Assembly (NCBI RefSeq): GCF_963669205.1
Contig: NZ_OY769915.1
Location: forward strand, 2,020,001-2,084,000
DNA length: 64,000 nucleotides
From: an uncultured Roseibium sp.
GTDB taxonomy: Bacteria; Pseudomonadota; Alphaproteobacteria; Rhizobiales; Stappiaceae
Direction: 5' to 3'
The notes under the pieces are model-generated. The model was not told the DNA's origin. It searched no databases and worked only from the letters and a program-made list of their open reading frames with translations. Position 1 is the stretch's first letter. Each line of letters opens with the position of its first letter. The translations under genes were made by a program, and so were the position numbers. Positions 43,966-52,544 of the stretch are shown here, one piece after another.

Positions 43966-44649
43966 ATGGCAGAAGGTCTCGTAGCACGCGTAACGCGTCT
44001 GGTCTCCGGCGGTGTGAACCAGTTGGTGGACTCCATTGAAAACACTTCCCCTGAAACCGTCATGGCAGAAGCGATCCGCGAAGTCGACAGGGCCGTCGAC
44101 CAGGTTCGTGATGAACTGGCCGGTGTTCTTGCGAACAAGCATCTTGCGAACACGCGGCTCGGGGAAACGACCTCGCGTCACGAAGAACTCCAGGGTCAGA
44201 TAGCTCTGGCGGTGAAAGAGGGGCGCGATGATCTCGCCGAAGCGGCGATCGCTCGGCAGCTCGATCTGGAAGTTCAGATCCCCGTCCTGGAATCCGCCGT
44301 CGCGGATGCCAGCCGCGAGGAAAAGGAACTGGAGGGCTACATAAGTGCGCTCCAGGCCCGCAAGCGGGAAATGGAAGCCGAACTCGACAACTTCCGCCGC
44401 GCCCAGCAGCAAAGTGCAACGGACGGCGCTGCGTCGGGTGCAGCCGCGCCCAAGGACAGTGTCGAGGGCAAGACCCGCAAGGCAGAAGAAGCCTTCGACC
44501 GTGTCATGCAGGGCGCGACCGGTTTGCCGGGGACGCAAACGCCCGACAGGGCCGATGCAACCAAACTTGCCGAACTTGAGGATCTTGCTCGCAAGAACAG
44601 GGTTTCGGAACGCCTTGCAGCATTGAAGGCGTCGGCGAAAGACGGTTGA
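43966..44649 (+). CDS. pspA: PspA/IM30 family protein
   Basis: This 227-residue, mostly helical coiled-coil protein belongs to the PspA/IM30 (ESCRT-III-like) family that binds stressed inner membrane through an N-terminal amphipathic helix (VARVTRLVSGGVNQLVDSIE) and assembles into scaffolds. The long coiled coil covers residues of about 25-150; the tail after residue 150 is Ala/Ser/Gly-rich and then helical. AAGGAAGG lies upstream of the ATG. The stop is 2 bp from the YqiJ start. No PspF, PspB or PspC genes are visible, so regulation differs from the enterobacterial system. Confidence 0.82.
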   Translation: MAEGLVARVTRLVSGGVNQLVDSIENTSPETVMAEAIREVDRAVDQVRDELAGVLANKHLANTRLGETTSRHEELQGQIALAVKEGRDDLAEAAIARQLDLEVQIPVLESAVADASREEKELEGYISALQARKREMEAELDNFRRAQQQSATDGAASGAAAPKDSVEGKTRKAEEAFDRVMQGATGLPGTQTPDRADATKLAELEDLARKNRVSERLAALKASAKDG

Positions 44650-44651
44650 AC

Positions 44652-45410
44652 ATGATCGAGTTCATCCTAGCCGGGCCGAACACGCCTTTCGCGGTCGCTC
44701 TTGGCCTGATGATTGCGATCGCGCTTGCCGAAGGTGTGGGCACGCTCATGGGACTGGGTCTGTCGAGCATGATCGACAGCCTGCTTCCGGAAGTGGACCT
44801 GCCGGATGCCGATCTCCCCGAAATCGACGCGCCGGACTTCGACGCGGACATTCAGGGAGGCGCGCTGCCGGGAGATCTTGAAACAGTGGCGGCGGGAACG
44901 GAGATTTCCGGGCCGGGACAGGGGCTCTTCAGCCAGATCCTTGGCTGGCTCTGCTTCGGCCGTGTGCCTGCGCTGATCATTCTGGTGATCTTCCTCACCG
45001 GATTTGGCCTCGTCGGCTATGTGCTGCAGGGCCTTGTGCAATCGGTGACCGGCTTCCTCCTGCCGGGTATCCTGGCATCTGCCGGGGCGTTTGCGGGGGC
45101 GCTTCCCTTCACGCGGGTAACGGCACTGGGGCTGTCACGGGTGATGCCAAGGGACGAAAGCGATGCCGTCTCGCGGCAGACATTCGTCGGCAAGCCCGCC
45201 GTCATCGTTCAGGGGCATGCAAGGCAGGGGCTGCCTGCACAGGCGCGTCTCAGCGATCCGACCGGGCAATCTCACTACGTGCTGGTCGAACCGGATGTGG
45301 AAGGCGAGGTGCTCGAGCAGGGCGCGGACATCATCATCGTCCGCCAGCAGGGCCCGCATTTCACCGCGATCCGCAACACGAACGCGACTTTGACCGGCGC
45401 TGACAACTGA
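44652..45410 (+). CDS. yqiJ: YqiJ-like NfeD/OB-fold membrane protein
   Basis: A 252-residue inner-membrane protein with three or four transmembrane helices (about 10-45, 100-120 and 125-160), an acidic Asp/Pro/Leu-rich periplasmic or cytoplasmic loop (residues 45-75) and a C-terminal OB-fold domain (AVSRQTFVGKPAVIVQG to IIIVRQQG). This is the YqiJ/NfeD-like partner always found beside flotillin-like YqiK. The ATG at 44652 is used because the TTG at 44646 overlaps the pspA stop. It probably forms a complex with YqiK at membrane microdomains. Confidence 0.78.
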   Translation: MIEFILAGPNTPFAVALGLMIAIALAEGVGTLMGLGLSSMIDSLLPEVDLPDADLPEIDAPDFDADIQGGALPGDLETVAAGTEISGPGQGLFSQILGWLCFGRVPALIILVIFLTGFGLVGYVLQGLVQSVTGFLLPGILASAGAFAGALPFTRVTALGLSRVMPRDESDAVSRQTFVGKPAVIVQGHARQGLPAQARLSDPTGQSHYVLVEPDVEGEVLEQGADIIIVRQQGPHFTAIRNTNATLTGADN

Positions 45411-45462
45411 CCCCCGCGCCGGGCTCTTGAATTTCATCAAAAGAAAAAGGGAGTTGTAAGTT

Positions 45463-47337
45463 ATGGACCAACTCATAAGCATTTTGATTCTCGTCGGCAT
45501 CGGCTTTGTCGCCCTGCTGGCAATCGGTTTGATCATTTCCCGGCTCTACCGCCGGTCTTCAAAGGAAGTCTCCTTCGTGCGGACCGGTTTCGGTGGCCAG
45601 CGCGTGATCATGAATGGCGGAACACTCGTTCTGCCGGTGCTGCACGATGTCATTCCCGTCAACATGAACACACTGCGCCTCGAGGTGCGCCGCTCGAACG
45701 ACCAGGCCCTGATCACCAGGGATCGCATGCGCGTCGATGTTCTGGCGGAATTCTATGTCCGTGTTCAGCCGACCATCGAGTCCATTGCCAACGCCGCACA
45801 GACGCTGGGTCAGCGGACCATGAAACCCGAAGCCCTGCGCGAACTGGTCGAAGGCAAGTTCGTCGACGCCTTGCGCGCCGTTGCCGCTGAAATGGCGATG
45901 GAAGAGCTGCACGAGCAGCGCGTGAACTTCGTCCAGAAGGTGCAGGCTGCCGTTTCCGAAGACATTCTGAAAAACGGTCTCGAACTGGAATCCGTGTCGC
46001 TCACCGGCCTCGACCAGACCAACCGGGAATACTTCAACCCGGAAAATGCCTTTGACGCCGAAGGTCTGACCAAGCTGACCCAGGAGATCGAGGAGCGCCG
46101 CAAGAAGCGCAACGACATCGAACAGGAGACGGAAGTCCAGATTCAGCGCAAGAATCTCGAGGCGGAGCAGGAGCGTCTGCAGATCAGCCGCGAGGAAGAA
46201 TTCGCCAAGCTCGAACAGCAGCGCGAAATCGAGATCCGCAGGGCCGAGCAGTCTTCTCTGATCGCCAAGCAGCAGGCGGAGCGCGAGCGCGAAGCCGAAG
46301 AAGCCAAGATCCTTGCAAGCCAGAAGGTCAAGGAAAAGGACATTGAATCCAACCAGGCCGTCACCGAGCGCCAGATCGCGATGGACCAGCAGGTCCGCGA
46401 GCGGGAGATATCCAAGGAGCGGACCGTCGAGGCGGCCAATGTCGACAAGCAGAAGCTGATCGAACTTGCAGAGCAAGATCGCGACATTGCCGTTGCCGCC
46501 AAGTCACGTGAAAAGTCCGAGGCGGAGGCCGAGGCGGACGAGGCAAGGGCGATTGCGGCGCGTGCGGCCGAACAGGTCGCGACCGCCCGGGAAACCGAGG
46601 TGGCGGAGCGCGACAAGCAGATCGAACTGATCGAAGCCCGCAAGGCAGCCGAAATGGACGCGGTCGCGGTCACCGTCGGTGCGGAAGCCCAGAAACAGGC
46701 GGCTGCCGATCATGCCGAGGCCGTCCGGATATCGGCGGAAGCCGAAGCTGCGAAGCTTCGCATCGAAGCGCAGGGTTCCGCTGAAGCCGACAAGCTCCGG
46801 GCGGAAGCCGAGAAGGCTCTCTACGAAGTGGAAGCCGCCGGTCAGCGCGCGATCAACGAAGCGGCCAATCTGTTGTCGCCGGATCAGATCGCGATGCAGG
46901 TTCGTGTCAAGCTTCTGGAGCAGCTGCCTGAGATCATTGCGGAAAGCGTCAAGCCGATGGAGCAGATCGACGGCATCAAGATCATCCAGGTCGATGGCAT
47001 GACCGGAGGCGCTGGTGCGGCCGCCAGCGGCGTGGGCCCGAACGGGGGCGGAGGTGGAAACCTCGCCGATCAGATGGTCTCATCCGCGTTGAAGTACCGC
47101 TCCCAGGCTCCGCTGCTGGATGCCATGATGAAGGAAGTCGGCCTGGACGGGTCCGGTCTGTCCGGCCTGACGAATGGGCTTTCAGAGGGACCAGGCAAGG
47201 AAACGGACGCGGGTGAAACCAGCGAGGCATCTGAAGACGCTGCGGACTCGGCAGCTCCGATGGTCGCGCCTCCGGCCGCCCAGATTGCCGAAACCGGCAA
47301 GGCGGAAAAAGGCAAAGACAAGCCAGCATCTCGATAA
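45463..47337 (+). CDS. yqiK: Flotillin family protein YqiK
   Basis: A 624-residue flotillin/SPFH protein: an N-terminal transmembrane helix (5-27), an SPFH domain (about 30-190), a very long Glu/Ala/Gln/Arg-rich coiled coil (about 215-460) and a C-terminal flotillin region (NLLSPDQIAMQVRVKLLEQL). The last 90 residues are Gly/Ala/Ser-rich and disordered. Flotillins scaffold membrane microdomains. It is the last gene of the PspA-YqiJ-YqiK run, with a strong terminator after it. The pairing of PspA and flotillin in one operon points to a membrane-integrity module. Confidence 0.92.
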   Translation: MDQLISILILVGIGFVALLAIGLIISRLYRRSSKEVSFVRTGFGGQRVIMNGGTLVLPVLHDVIPVNMNTLRLEVRRSNDQALITRDRMRVDVLAEFYVRVQPTIESIANAAQTLGQRTMKPEALRELVEGKFVDALRAVAAEMAMEELHEQRVNFVQKVQAAVSEDILKNGLELESVSLTGLDQTNREYFNPENAFDAEGLTKLTQEIEERRKKRNDIEQETEVQIQRKNLEAEQERLQISREEEFAKLEQQREIEIRRAEQSSLIAKQQAEREREAEEAKILASQKVKEKDIESNQAVTERQIAMDQQVREREISKERTVEAANVDKQKLIELAEQDRDIAVAAKSREKSEAEAEADEARAIAARAAEQVATARETEVAERDKQIELIEARKAAEMDAVAVTVGAEAQKQAAADHAEAVRISAEAEAAKLRIEAQGSAEADKLRAEAEKALYEVEAAGQRAINEAANLLSPDQIAMQVRVKLLEQLPEIIAESVKPMEQIDGIKIIQVDGMTGGAGAAASGVGPNGGGGGNLADQMVSSALKYRSQAPLLDAMMKEVGLDGSGLSGLTNGLSEGPGKETDAGETSEASEDAADSAAPMVAPPAAQIAETGKAEKGKDKPASR

Positions 47338-47361
47338 CGGACGGTGCAAGGTGGAAAGAAA

Positions 47362-47395
47362 TGGCCCGGCGGTTTTACCGCCGGGCCAAATTTTT
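47362..47395 (+). terminator. Intrinsic terminator after yqiK
   Basis: A perfect 12-bp stem TGGCCCGGCGGT (47362-47373) with ACCGCCGGGCCA (47377-47388) and TTT loop, then AATTTTT. The U tract points to plus-strand termination. Confidence 0.92.
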
Positions 47396-47455
47396 GAGCG
47401 GGTGGCTGTTCGAACACGCTACCCGGCTCCCATCCGGTCTTCCAAGAATCCTGTC

Positions 47456-49102
47456 TCAGTGATGCGATCGGTGATGATTCAGCATCCTTGCCGCATCGAG
47501 TGACTTTGTCGGTTGGAAGCTCTCCGGCTCCGCCATCGCCCAGAAGGCCGAGTAGCCTGGTATGTCGTGTACGTCGTCGAGCAGGGCGCCTTTTTTGAGC
47601 CATGTAAAGGCGGCATTCGCCGACATGACTTCACGCGGTCCGCCGCGCAGGAAGAAGTGTTCCGGCTTGAACTCGCTCGGGTGATCGAGGCCGGCAGCCG
47701 CAGTGAAGGCCATGAGAGATTTCAGCGTGTTCCGGTGAAAATTCGTGACGCGCTCTGCCTTGTCCGGAACCACCAGCGCCTGCTGGCGTTTTGGATCCTG
47801 CGTGGCGACACCGGTCGGGCAGCGGTTGGTGTGGCAGCTCTGCGACTGGATACATCCGACTGCGAACATGAACCCGCGTGCGGAATTCACCCAATCCGCG
47901 CCCAGGCACATCGTCCCTGAAATATCGAAGGCGCTGATGAGCTTGCCGCTGGCGCCCAGCTTGATGTCGTCGCGTATGCCCGTGGCCACAAGGCTGTTGT
48001 GGACGAAGAGAAGCCCTTGCAGCAGAGGGGTCCCGAGCCGGTTCGCAAATTCGATCGGCGCTGCGCCGGTACCGCCCTCTGCGCCGTCCACGACGATGAA
48101 GTCCGGCTTGATCCCGGTTTTCAGCATCGCCTTGACGATTGCCATGAACTCCCACCGGTGACCGATGCAGAGCTTGAAACCGACGGGTTTCCCGCCGGAC
48201 AGGTCGCGTAGCGTCCTGATGAACTCCAGAAGCTCGATCGGTGTCGAGAACGCGGAATGGGACGCCGGGGAGATGCAATCCTCTCCGACCGGAACACCCC
48301 GCGCCTCGGCGATTTCCTCCGTTACCTTGGCACCGGGCAGCACGCCGCCATGTCCCGGTTTCGCACCCTGGCTCATCTTGATTTCGATCATCTTGATCTG
48401 GGGATCGGCCGCCTGCGCCTTGAACTTCTCAGGATCGAATTTTCCCTCCGGCGTGCGGCAGCCGAAGTAACCGCTGCCGAGTTCCCAGACGAGATCGCCG
48501 CCGCCTTCGCGGTGATACCGCGATACACTGCCTTCTCCGGTGTCATGATAGAAGTGCCCGGCCTTTGCGCCCTTGTTCAGCGCAAGTATGGCATTTCCGG
48601 ACAGCGAGCCGAAGCTCATCGCCGAAATGTTGTAGAGAGATGCGGAGTAGGGCTGTGTGCAGTCCGGACCGCCGATTGTCACGCGCAGTTCTTCGTGGTT
48701 CTCGTGCCTGGGCGTGATGGAGTGATTCACCCAGCCGTAATGATCGTTGTAGACATCAAGTTCGGTTCCGAAGGGCAGGACGTCCTCGATGTTTTTCGCG
48801 CGGTCGTAGACCATCGAACGGCGCTCGCGCGAAAACGGTTTTCCGTCCTGGTTGCTTTCAAAGAAATACTGTCTGAGTTCCGGTCTGATGGCTTCGAAAA
48901 TATACCGGAAATGGCCGGAAACCGGGTAGTTCCTCAGGACCGCATGCCTGGTTTGCCGCAGGTCGTAAAGGCCGACCAGCGATAGCGCCGCCACGATCAG
49001 GAAAGGCCAGAAGAAATGTACGTTGACCGCGAACATGAGAACGAAAGCGACAAGTGTCAGAGCGAGGCAAATGGCAAAAACATTGTAGCGGGCAGGAAAC
49101 AC
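47456..49102 (-). CDS. FMN-binding glutamate synthase family protein, membrane-anchored
   Basis: A 548-residue protein made of two or three N-terminal hydrophobic segments (about 8-50) and a glutamate synthase central FMN/[3Fe-4S] barrel. Family landmarks are SMSQGAKPGHGG, DGAEGGTGAAP, and the cluster cysteines in CIQSQSCHTNRCPTG. No amidotransferase domain is present, so it is not a complete glutamate synthase; such proteins are of unknown oxidoreductase role. A GTG at 49102 with AAGGGG 9 nt before it is chosen; an upstream Met gives an extension with no family character. Confidence 0.85.
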   Translation of the reverse strand: MFPARYNVFAICLALTLVAFVLMFAVNVHFFWPFLIVAALSLVGLYDLRQTRHAVLRNYPVSGHFRYIFEAIRPELRQYFFESNQDGKPFSRERRSMVYDRAKNIEDVLPFGTELDVYNDHYGWVNHSITPRHENHEELRVTIGGPDCTQPYSASLYNISAMSFGSLSGNAILALNKGAKAGHFYHDTGEGSVSRYHREGGGDLVWELGSGYFGCRTPEGKFDPEKFKAQAADPQIKMIEIKMSQGAKPGHGGVLPGAKVTEEIAEARGVPVGEDCISPASHSAFSTPIELLEFIRTLRDLSGGKPVGFKLCIGHRWEFMAIVKAMLKTGIKPDFIVVDGAEGGTGAAPIEFANRLGTPLLQGLLFVHNSLVATGIRDDIKLGASGKLISAFDISGTMCLGADWVNSARGFMFAVGCIQSQSCHTNRCPTGVATQDPKRQQALVVPDKAERVTNFHRNTLKSLMAFTAAAGLDHPSEFKPEHFFLRGGPREVMSANAAFTWLKKGALLDDVHDIPGYSAFWAMAEPESFQPTKSLDAARMLNHHRSHH

Positions 49103-49455
49103 GATGGCTGACCCCTTCTTGGAAACTGGCTGCAACAGTTGTGTCAGGCTGCCGTGGAAAAGAAAAGGGAGAACGCCAACGAAAGCGCAGGCGCCACGCC
49201 TGAGTGTGTTTCCCGCCTGTCCGTGCCGGCATGAAGACTTGCGCCTTGCGCCGGTTGAAAATGCTGCGCCAACCTGTTCCATCGGTGCAATTGCAGGCTG
49301 TTCACGTCACCGTTTCTGACCGCGAACCGGGTCTTGGGGTGACGTTTTTCAATTTCAGATTGCATCCTGGTTGGTAGTGGCAGGCCGACAGCTGATTTAG
49401 TATTCGATCCTGTTTTTAAAGTTCATTTTCGATTTTTGAATTTACGGAGGGGGCT
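49103..49455. other. Divergent intergenic region
   Basis: The 353 bp between the glutamate-synthase-like gene and the next plus-strand gene become AT-rich over the last 80 bp, which probably holds the promoter of the latter. No gene, repeat or strong hairpin is seen. Confidence 0.5.
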
Positions 49456-50370
49456 ATGCTGGGAACAAGCACTTCGAACGCAATAATAATCGGGCTTTTA
49501 ATCGCCATCTTTATTATGGTTGTTTTGCTGTGGAAGTCCAGGGACAAGGCTGGCGAACAGGGGAACCCTGCGTCAGGAGCGTCGTCAGGCTTCCGCGAGA
49601 TGCTTGCCGAAGACATCGTGAAACTGTCCATTGGCGGACTGGTTGTCGTGTCTCTCGTGGTTCTGTTCGTTGGCACGGTTGTAGTCAAGGACCCCGATAA
49701 GCAGGTCGAGAACAGTCAGTACGTCTTTGCGGCGCTTCTACCTCTGTTCGCGACCTGGGTCGGAACCGTGCTTGCCTACTACTTCAGCAAGCAGAATTTC
49801 GAGGCAGCCAGCAAGGCTACCGAGAGCCTGGTGAAGCTTTCGGGCAAGAAACTCAGGTCCGTGTCGATCGAGGAGGCGATGATCCCGCTCAGCGCCATCG
49901 TCGGCAGCGTGGATGCCCCCAACGACAATCTGCGGGACGTGCCGCTCCAGAAGATTGCGGAAGCGATGGAACAGAAGCTACCCGGTGGCCGGCCGATTTC
50001 CAGGGTCGTGATTCTGACGGCGAACAAGGCCTGTATCGGTATCATTCACAGGAGCATCTGGAGCGAGATGCGGGCCGTGGTGGCATCATCCGGTGCGGCC
50101 GTCAATTTCAAGAACGAGGCTGCGAATGCCGATAAGCTGGACAAGGTGCATGATCTTGAAAGCGAAACCCGCGCACCCGAAAAATTCGGCAATTTCATAA
50201 CGCACTCCATCGCCTTTGCACGCGCTGGCGCAACCCTTGCCGACGCCAAGATGCGCATGGAGAGCAGGGATGATTGCCAGGATGTCTTCGTGACAGCCAA
50301 CGGAAGCCCGTCCGAGCCGGTGATCGGCTGGGTGACCAACCAGGAGATCAGCAAGGCGCTGGAAGCCTGA
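49456..50370 (+). CDS. Membrane protein with CBS-like C-terminal domain, unknown
   Basis: A 304-residue protein with three hydrophobic segments (about 8-26, 55-76 and 88-108), then a soluble region of about 180 residues. Its end, with DDCQDVFVTANG and EPVIGWVTNQEISK, has the look of a CBS domain, and GKKLRSVSIEEAMIPLSAI could be the start of the paired repeat. CBS pairs usually sense adenosyl ligands. The ATG at 49456 has ACGGAGGGGG upstream. I do not recognise the family as a whole; a membrane-bound nucleotide-sensing protein is the best inference. Confidence 0.6.
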   Translation: MLGTSTSNAIIIGLLIAIFIMVVLLWKSRDKAGEQGNPASGASSGFREMLAEDIVKLSIGGLVVVSLVVLFVGTVVVKDPDKQVENSQYVFAALLPLFATWVGTVLAYYFSKQNFEAASKATESLVKLSGKKLRSVSIEEAMIPLSAIVGSVDAPNDNLRDVPLQKIAEAMEQKLPGGRPISRVVILTANKACIGIIHRSIWSEMRAVVASSGAAVNFKNEAANADKLDKVHDLESETRAPEKFGNFITHSIAFARAGATLADAKMRMESRDDCQDVFVTANGSPSEPVIGWVTNQEISKALEA

Positions 50371-50426
50371 CCACGGCAGGTTGCCGGGCGCTGCAAGAAA
50401 AAGAGACTGTTCCCGGGCTCGGCAGA

Positions 50427-51713
50427 TCATGCAGATGAGCAAAGGCTCAGAATGCGCGCCGCGGCGCCTCTTGCCCCAGGTTCATTGTCCATCATATCTG
50501 CCGCCTTGCCGGCCGCGGCAGCATGGTCCGGGTGATCGAGTGTCTTCAGCGCCTTGGCAAGGTTGTCCGGTGTCAGTTTCTTCTGGGCGATCGGCTCCGG
50601 TCCGGCGCCGATCCTGTGCACTCGCTGGCCCCAGAACGGCTGGTCGCCAAAGACAGGGCAGACAAGTGACGGCCGGCCCCAGCGCAGCGCTTCGTGCGTG
50701 GTACCGGCGCCGCCGTGGTGCACGACACCGCTGCATTGCGGGAACAGCCAGCCGTGCGGCGCCTTGTCGATCAGAAAGATGTTCTTGGAAAGCCCCGCGG
50801 GCAATCTCTCCCTGGAAAGCCCGCCCCAGCCGGTGGCAAGGATGGCGCGCTGGCCGGTTTGCGCCAGCGCCGCCAGCACCGTTTTCGTCAGGTCTTCCGG
50901 GTTCTTGCTCGGCATGGAGCCGAAGCCGAGATAGACCGGTGGAGCGCCTGCGGCGAGATACCGCCTCAGGTCTTCCGGCGGTTCGAAGCTGGCCGGTGAA
51001 GGCGTGAACCAGTAGCCGCATTGCCAGAATTCGGCGGACCAGTCGGCAGGTGTCGGCACCAGAGCACGTGAGAAGGCCTGGAGCGAAAGTGCTTTTCCGC
51101 CAGTGGGTTGAAACCCGTCGATCGTCGAACCTGGCAAGGAGAGTTCATCCGCCGCGTCCTGTTTGAGAGGTCTGAAAAGCGATCCGAGACCGGCTTTCAT
51201 CAAGAGGCGGCCGAAACCGAAGCTCCGGCGATTGAGGAAGGCTCCCATGTCAGGCAGTCCGAACAGCGCCAGCGGAAAGTCGCCTGTCGCGGCCAGCACC
51301 GGCTGCAGGCTGGTCGGCAGGGCCGGAACGCCCAGCCTGCGGCCCACAAGCGTCATCACCGTTGCCTTGAGATTGAACAGGATCAGGTCCGGTTTTTCCT
51401 CCAGTCCGATTTTCCAGAGTTCTTTCACGATATCCTGCTGAAGCACGATGTTCTGGCGTGCGGCCTTGATCATGCCTTTCAGCGAATGAAGCGCGGCCCT
51501 GATGTCTTCCTGTTGCAGGAGCGTCTGATAATTCACCGAAACCGGACGCGCCCGCGCACCGGCGCGCCCGATCATGTCCTCAAAGCCTTCACCGGTACTG
51601 AGAACCACGTCCGCCCCTTGCAGGACCAGTTCCTGTGCCAGCGCGACGTAAGGCTGGACATCGCCGCGCGTTCCGAGCGTCGCGATCAGTATTTTGGGTC
51701 TTGGGTGGGGCAT
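50427..51713 (-). CDS. GT1 glycosyltransferase, sterol 3-beta-glucosyltransferase-like
   Basis: A 428-residue GT-B fold enzyme of glycosyltransferase family 1. The N-terminus (ATLGTRGDVQPYVALA) and the UDP-sugar signature HHGGAGTTHEALRWGRP followed by FGDQPFWGQRV closely match UDP-glucose:sterol glucosyltransferases and macrolide-type relatives. It would glycosylate a lipophilic acceptor at the inner membrane face. Bacterial members may act on hopanoids, carotenoids or other lipids; the acceptor is not evident. The gene stands alone, with its promoter side next to a repeat element. Confidence 0.85.
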   Translation of the reverse strand: MPHPRPKILIATLGTRGDVQPYVALAQELVLQGADVVLSTGEGFEDMIGRAGARARPVSVNYQTLLQQEDIRAALHSLKGMIKAARQNIVLQQDIVKELWKIGLEEKPDLILFNLKATVMTLVGRRLGVPALPTSLQPVLAATGDFPLALFGLPDMGAFLNRRSFGFGRLLMKAGLGSLFRPLKQDAADELSLPGSTIDGFQPTGGKALSLQAFSRALVPTPADWSAEFWQCGYWFTPSPASFEPPEDLRRYLAAGAPPVYLGFGSMPSKNPEDLTKTVLAALAQTGQRAILATGWGGLSRERLPAGLSKNIFLIDKAPHGWLFPQCSGVVHHGGAGTTHEALRWGRPSLVCPVFGDQPFWGQRVHRIGAGPEPIAQKKLTPDNLAKALKTLDHPDHAAAAGKAADMMDNEPGARGAAARILSLCSSA

Positions 51714-51805
51714 TGGGCTTCCGGAGGGTGTAAACCGGTTGGGAACAGGTCACGCCACAACATGGCGGTGGAGCCGGACAATTGCAACCGGGGCTTTATT
51801 CGCTC

Positions 51806-52069
51806 ATACCAACCTCAAAAAGTAAGAACCTATTCGACCGTGACATGAGAGTGTTCCGCGAGGAGCGTGTCGCAGGGCGATGTGGAGCATCGGCCAAGAT
51901 GCGCGACACGGCGGAACACTCTCATGTCGCGGCCTCCGGTGGTTTTTTCAGGCCCGCCGGACTGCGTCGCGCCGCTAGACCGGCCAACCAGGCCGCCCCG
52001 CGCACCGTTCCTTGCCGGCGAACCTGAAAAAGACCATCGAATAGCTTCTTACTTGTTGAGGTTGGTATA
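51806..52069. mobile_element. Hairpin/terminal-inverted-repeat element, full-length copy C
   Basis: A 264-bp relative of the element at 19193-19459. It starts ATACCAACCTC and ends GAGGTTGGTAT. Arm GACATGAGAGTGTTCCGC (51842-51859) pairs perfectly with 51911-51928, and CGTGTCGC pairs with GCGACACG inside it, enclosing the same GTCGCAGGGCGAT core. The second domain contains TTTTTTCAGG with CCTGAAAAAG and the conserved GGCCAACCAGGCCG hairpin. Compared with copy A, the stems differ in sequence but keep pairing. It lies between the glycosyltransferase promoter and yjbQ. No coding capacity is seen. Confidence 0.75.
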
Positions 52070-52113
52070 GGGTCGTCCCAAGTCATGATTTCAACACGGC
52101 AAACGGGGCCGGA

Positions 52114-52539
52114 ATGCACACTGTCTTTTCCTTGAGGACCGGAGGTCCGGGCCTTTATGAATTCACGCGCACCGTGTCCTCCTGGCTCCGGGAAGAAGGA
52201 GCGGGCGAGGGGCTATTGACGCTCTTTGTCAAGCACACGTCCTGTTCCCTTGTGATCCAGGAAAACGCGGACCCGGACGTGCAGGTCGATCTGAAGGCCT
52301 TTTTCGAGCGTCTTGTGCCGAATTCGAACCACCTGAGCATGCAGTACCTGATCCACACATACGAAGGTCCGGACGACATGCCCGCGCATATCAAGGCGTC
52401 CCTGCTGCCTGTCTCCCTGTCCATTCCGATCGTGAATGGTGAAATGGTGCTGGGAACCTGGCAGGGAATCTATCTCTTCGAGCACCGCGACCGCCCGCAT
52501 CACCGTCAGGTTGCGGCGCAGTTTCTCGCGGCCGTCTAA
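52114..52539 (+). CDS. yjbQ: YjbQ family protein (UPF0047)
   Basis: A 141-residue protein of the UPF0047/YjbQ family, with the conserved KHTSCSLVIQENADPDVQVDL-like block (His and Asn/Glu residues that build a metal or phosphate site) and GTWQGIYLFEHRDRPH at the C-terminus. Family members have weak thiamine-phosphate synthase activity; the physiological role is uncertain. The ATG at 52114 starts 45 bp after the repeat element, which may carry or displace its promoter. The stop is 5 bp from that of the convergent SDR gene. Confidence 0.87.
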   Translation: MHTVFSLRTGGPGLYEFTRTVSSWLREEGAGEGLLTLFVKHTSCSLVIQENADPDVQVDLKAFFERLVPNSNHLSMQYLIHTYEGPDDMPAHIKASLLPVSLSIPIVNGEMVLGTWQGIYLFEHRDRPHHRQVAAQFLAAV

Positions 52540-52544
52540 CGATG

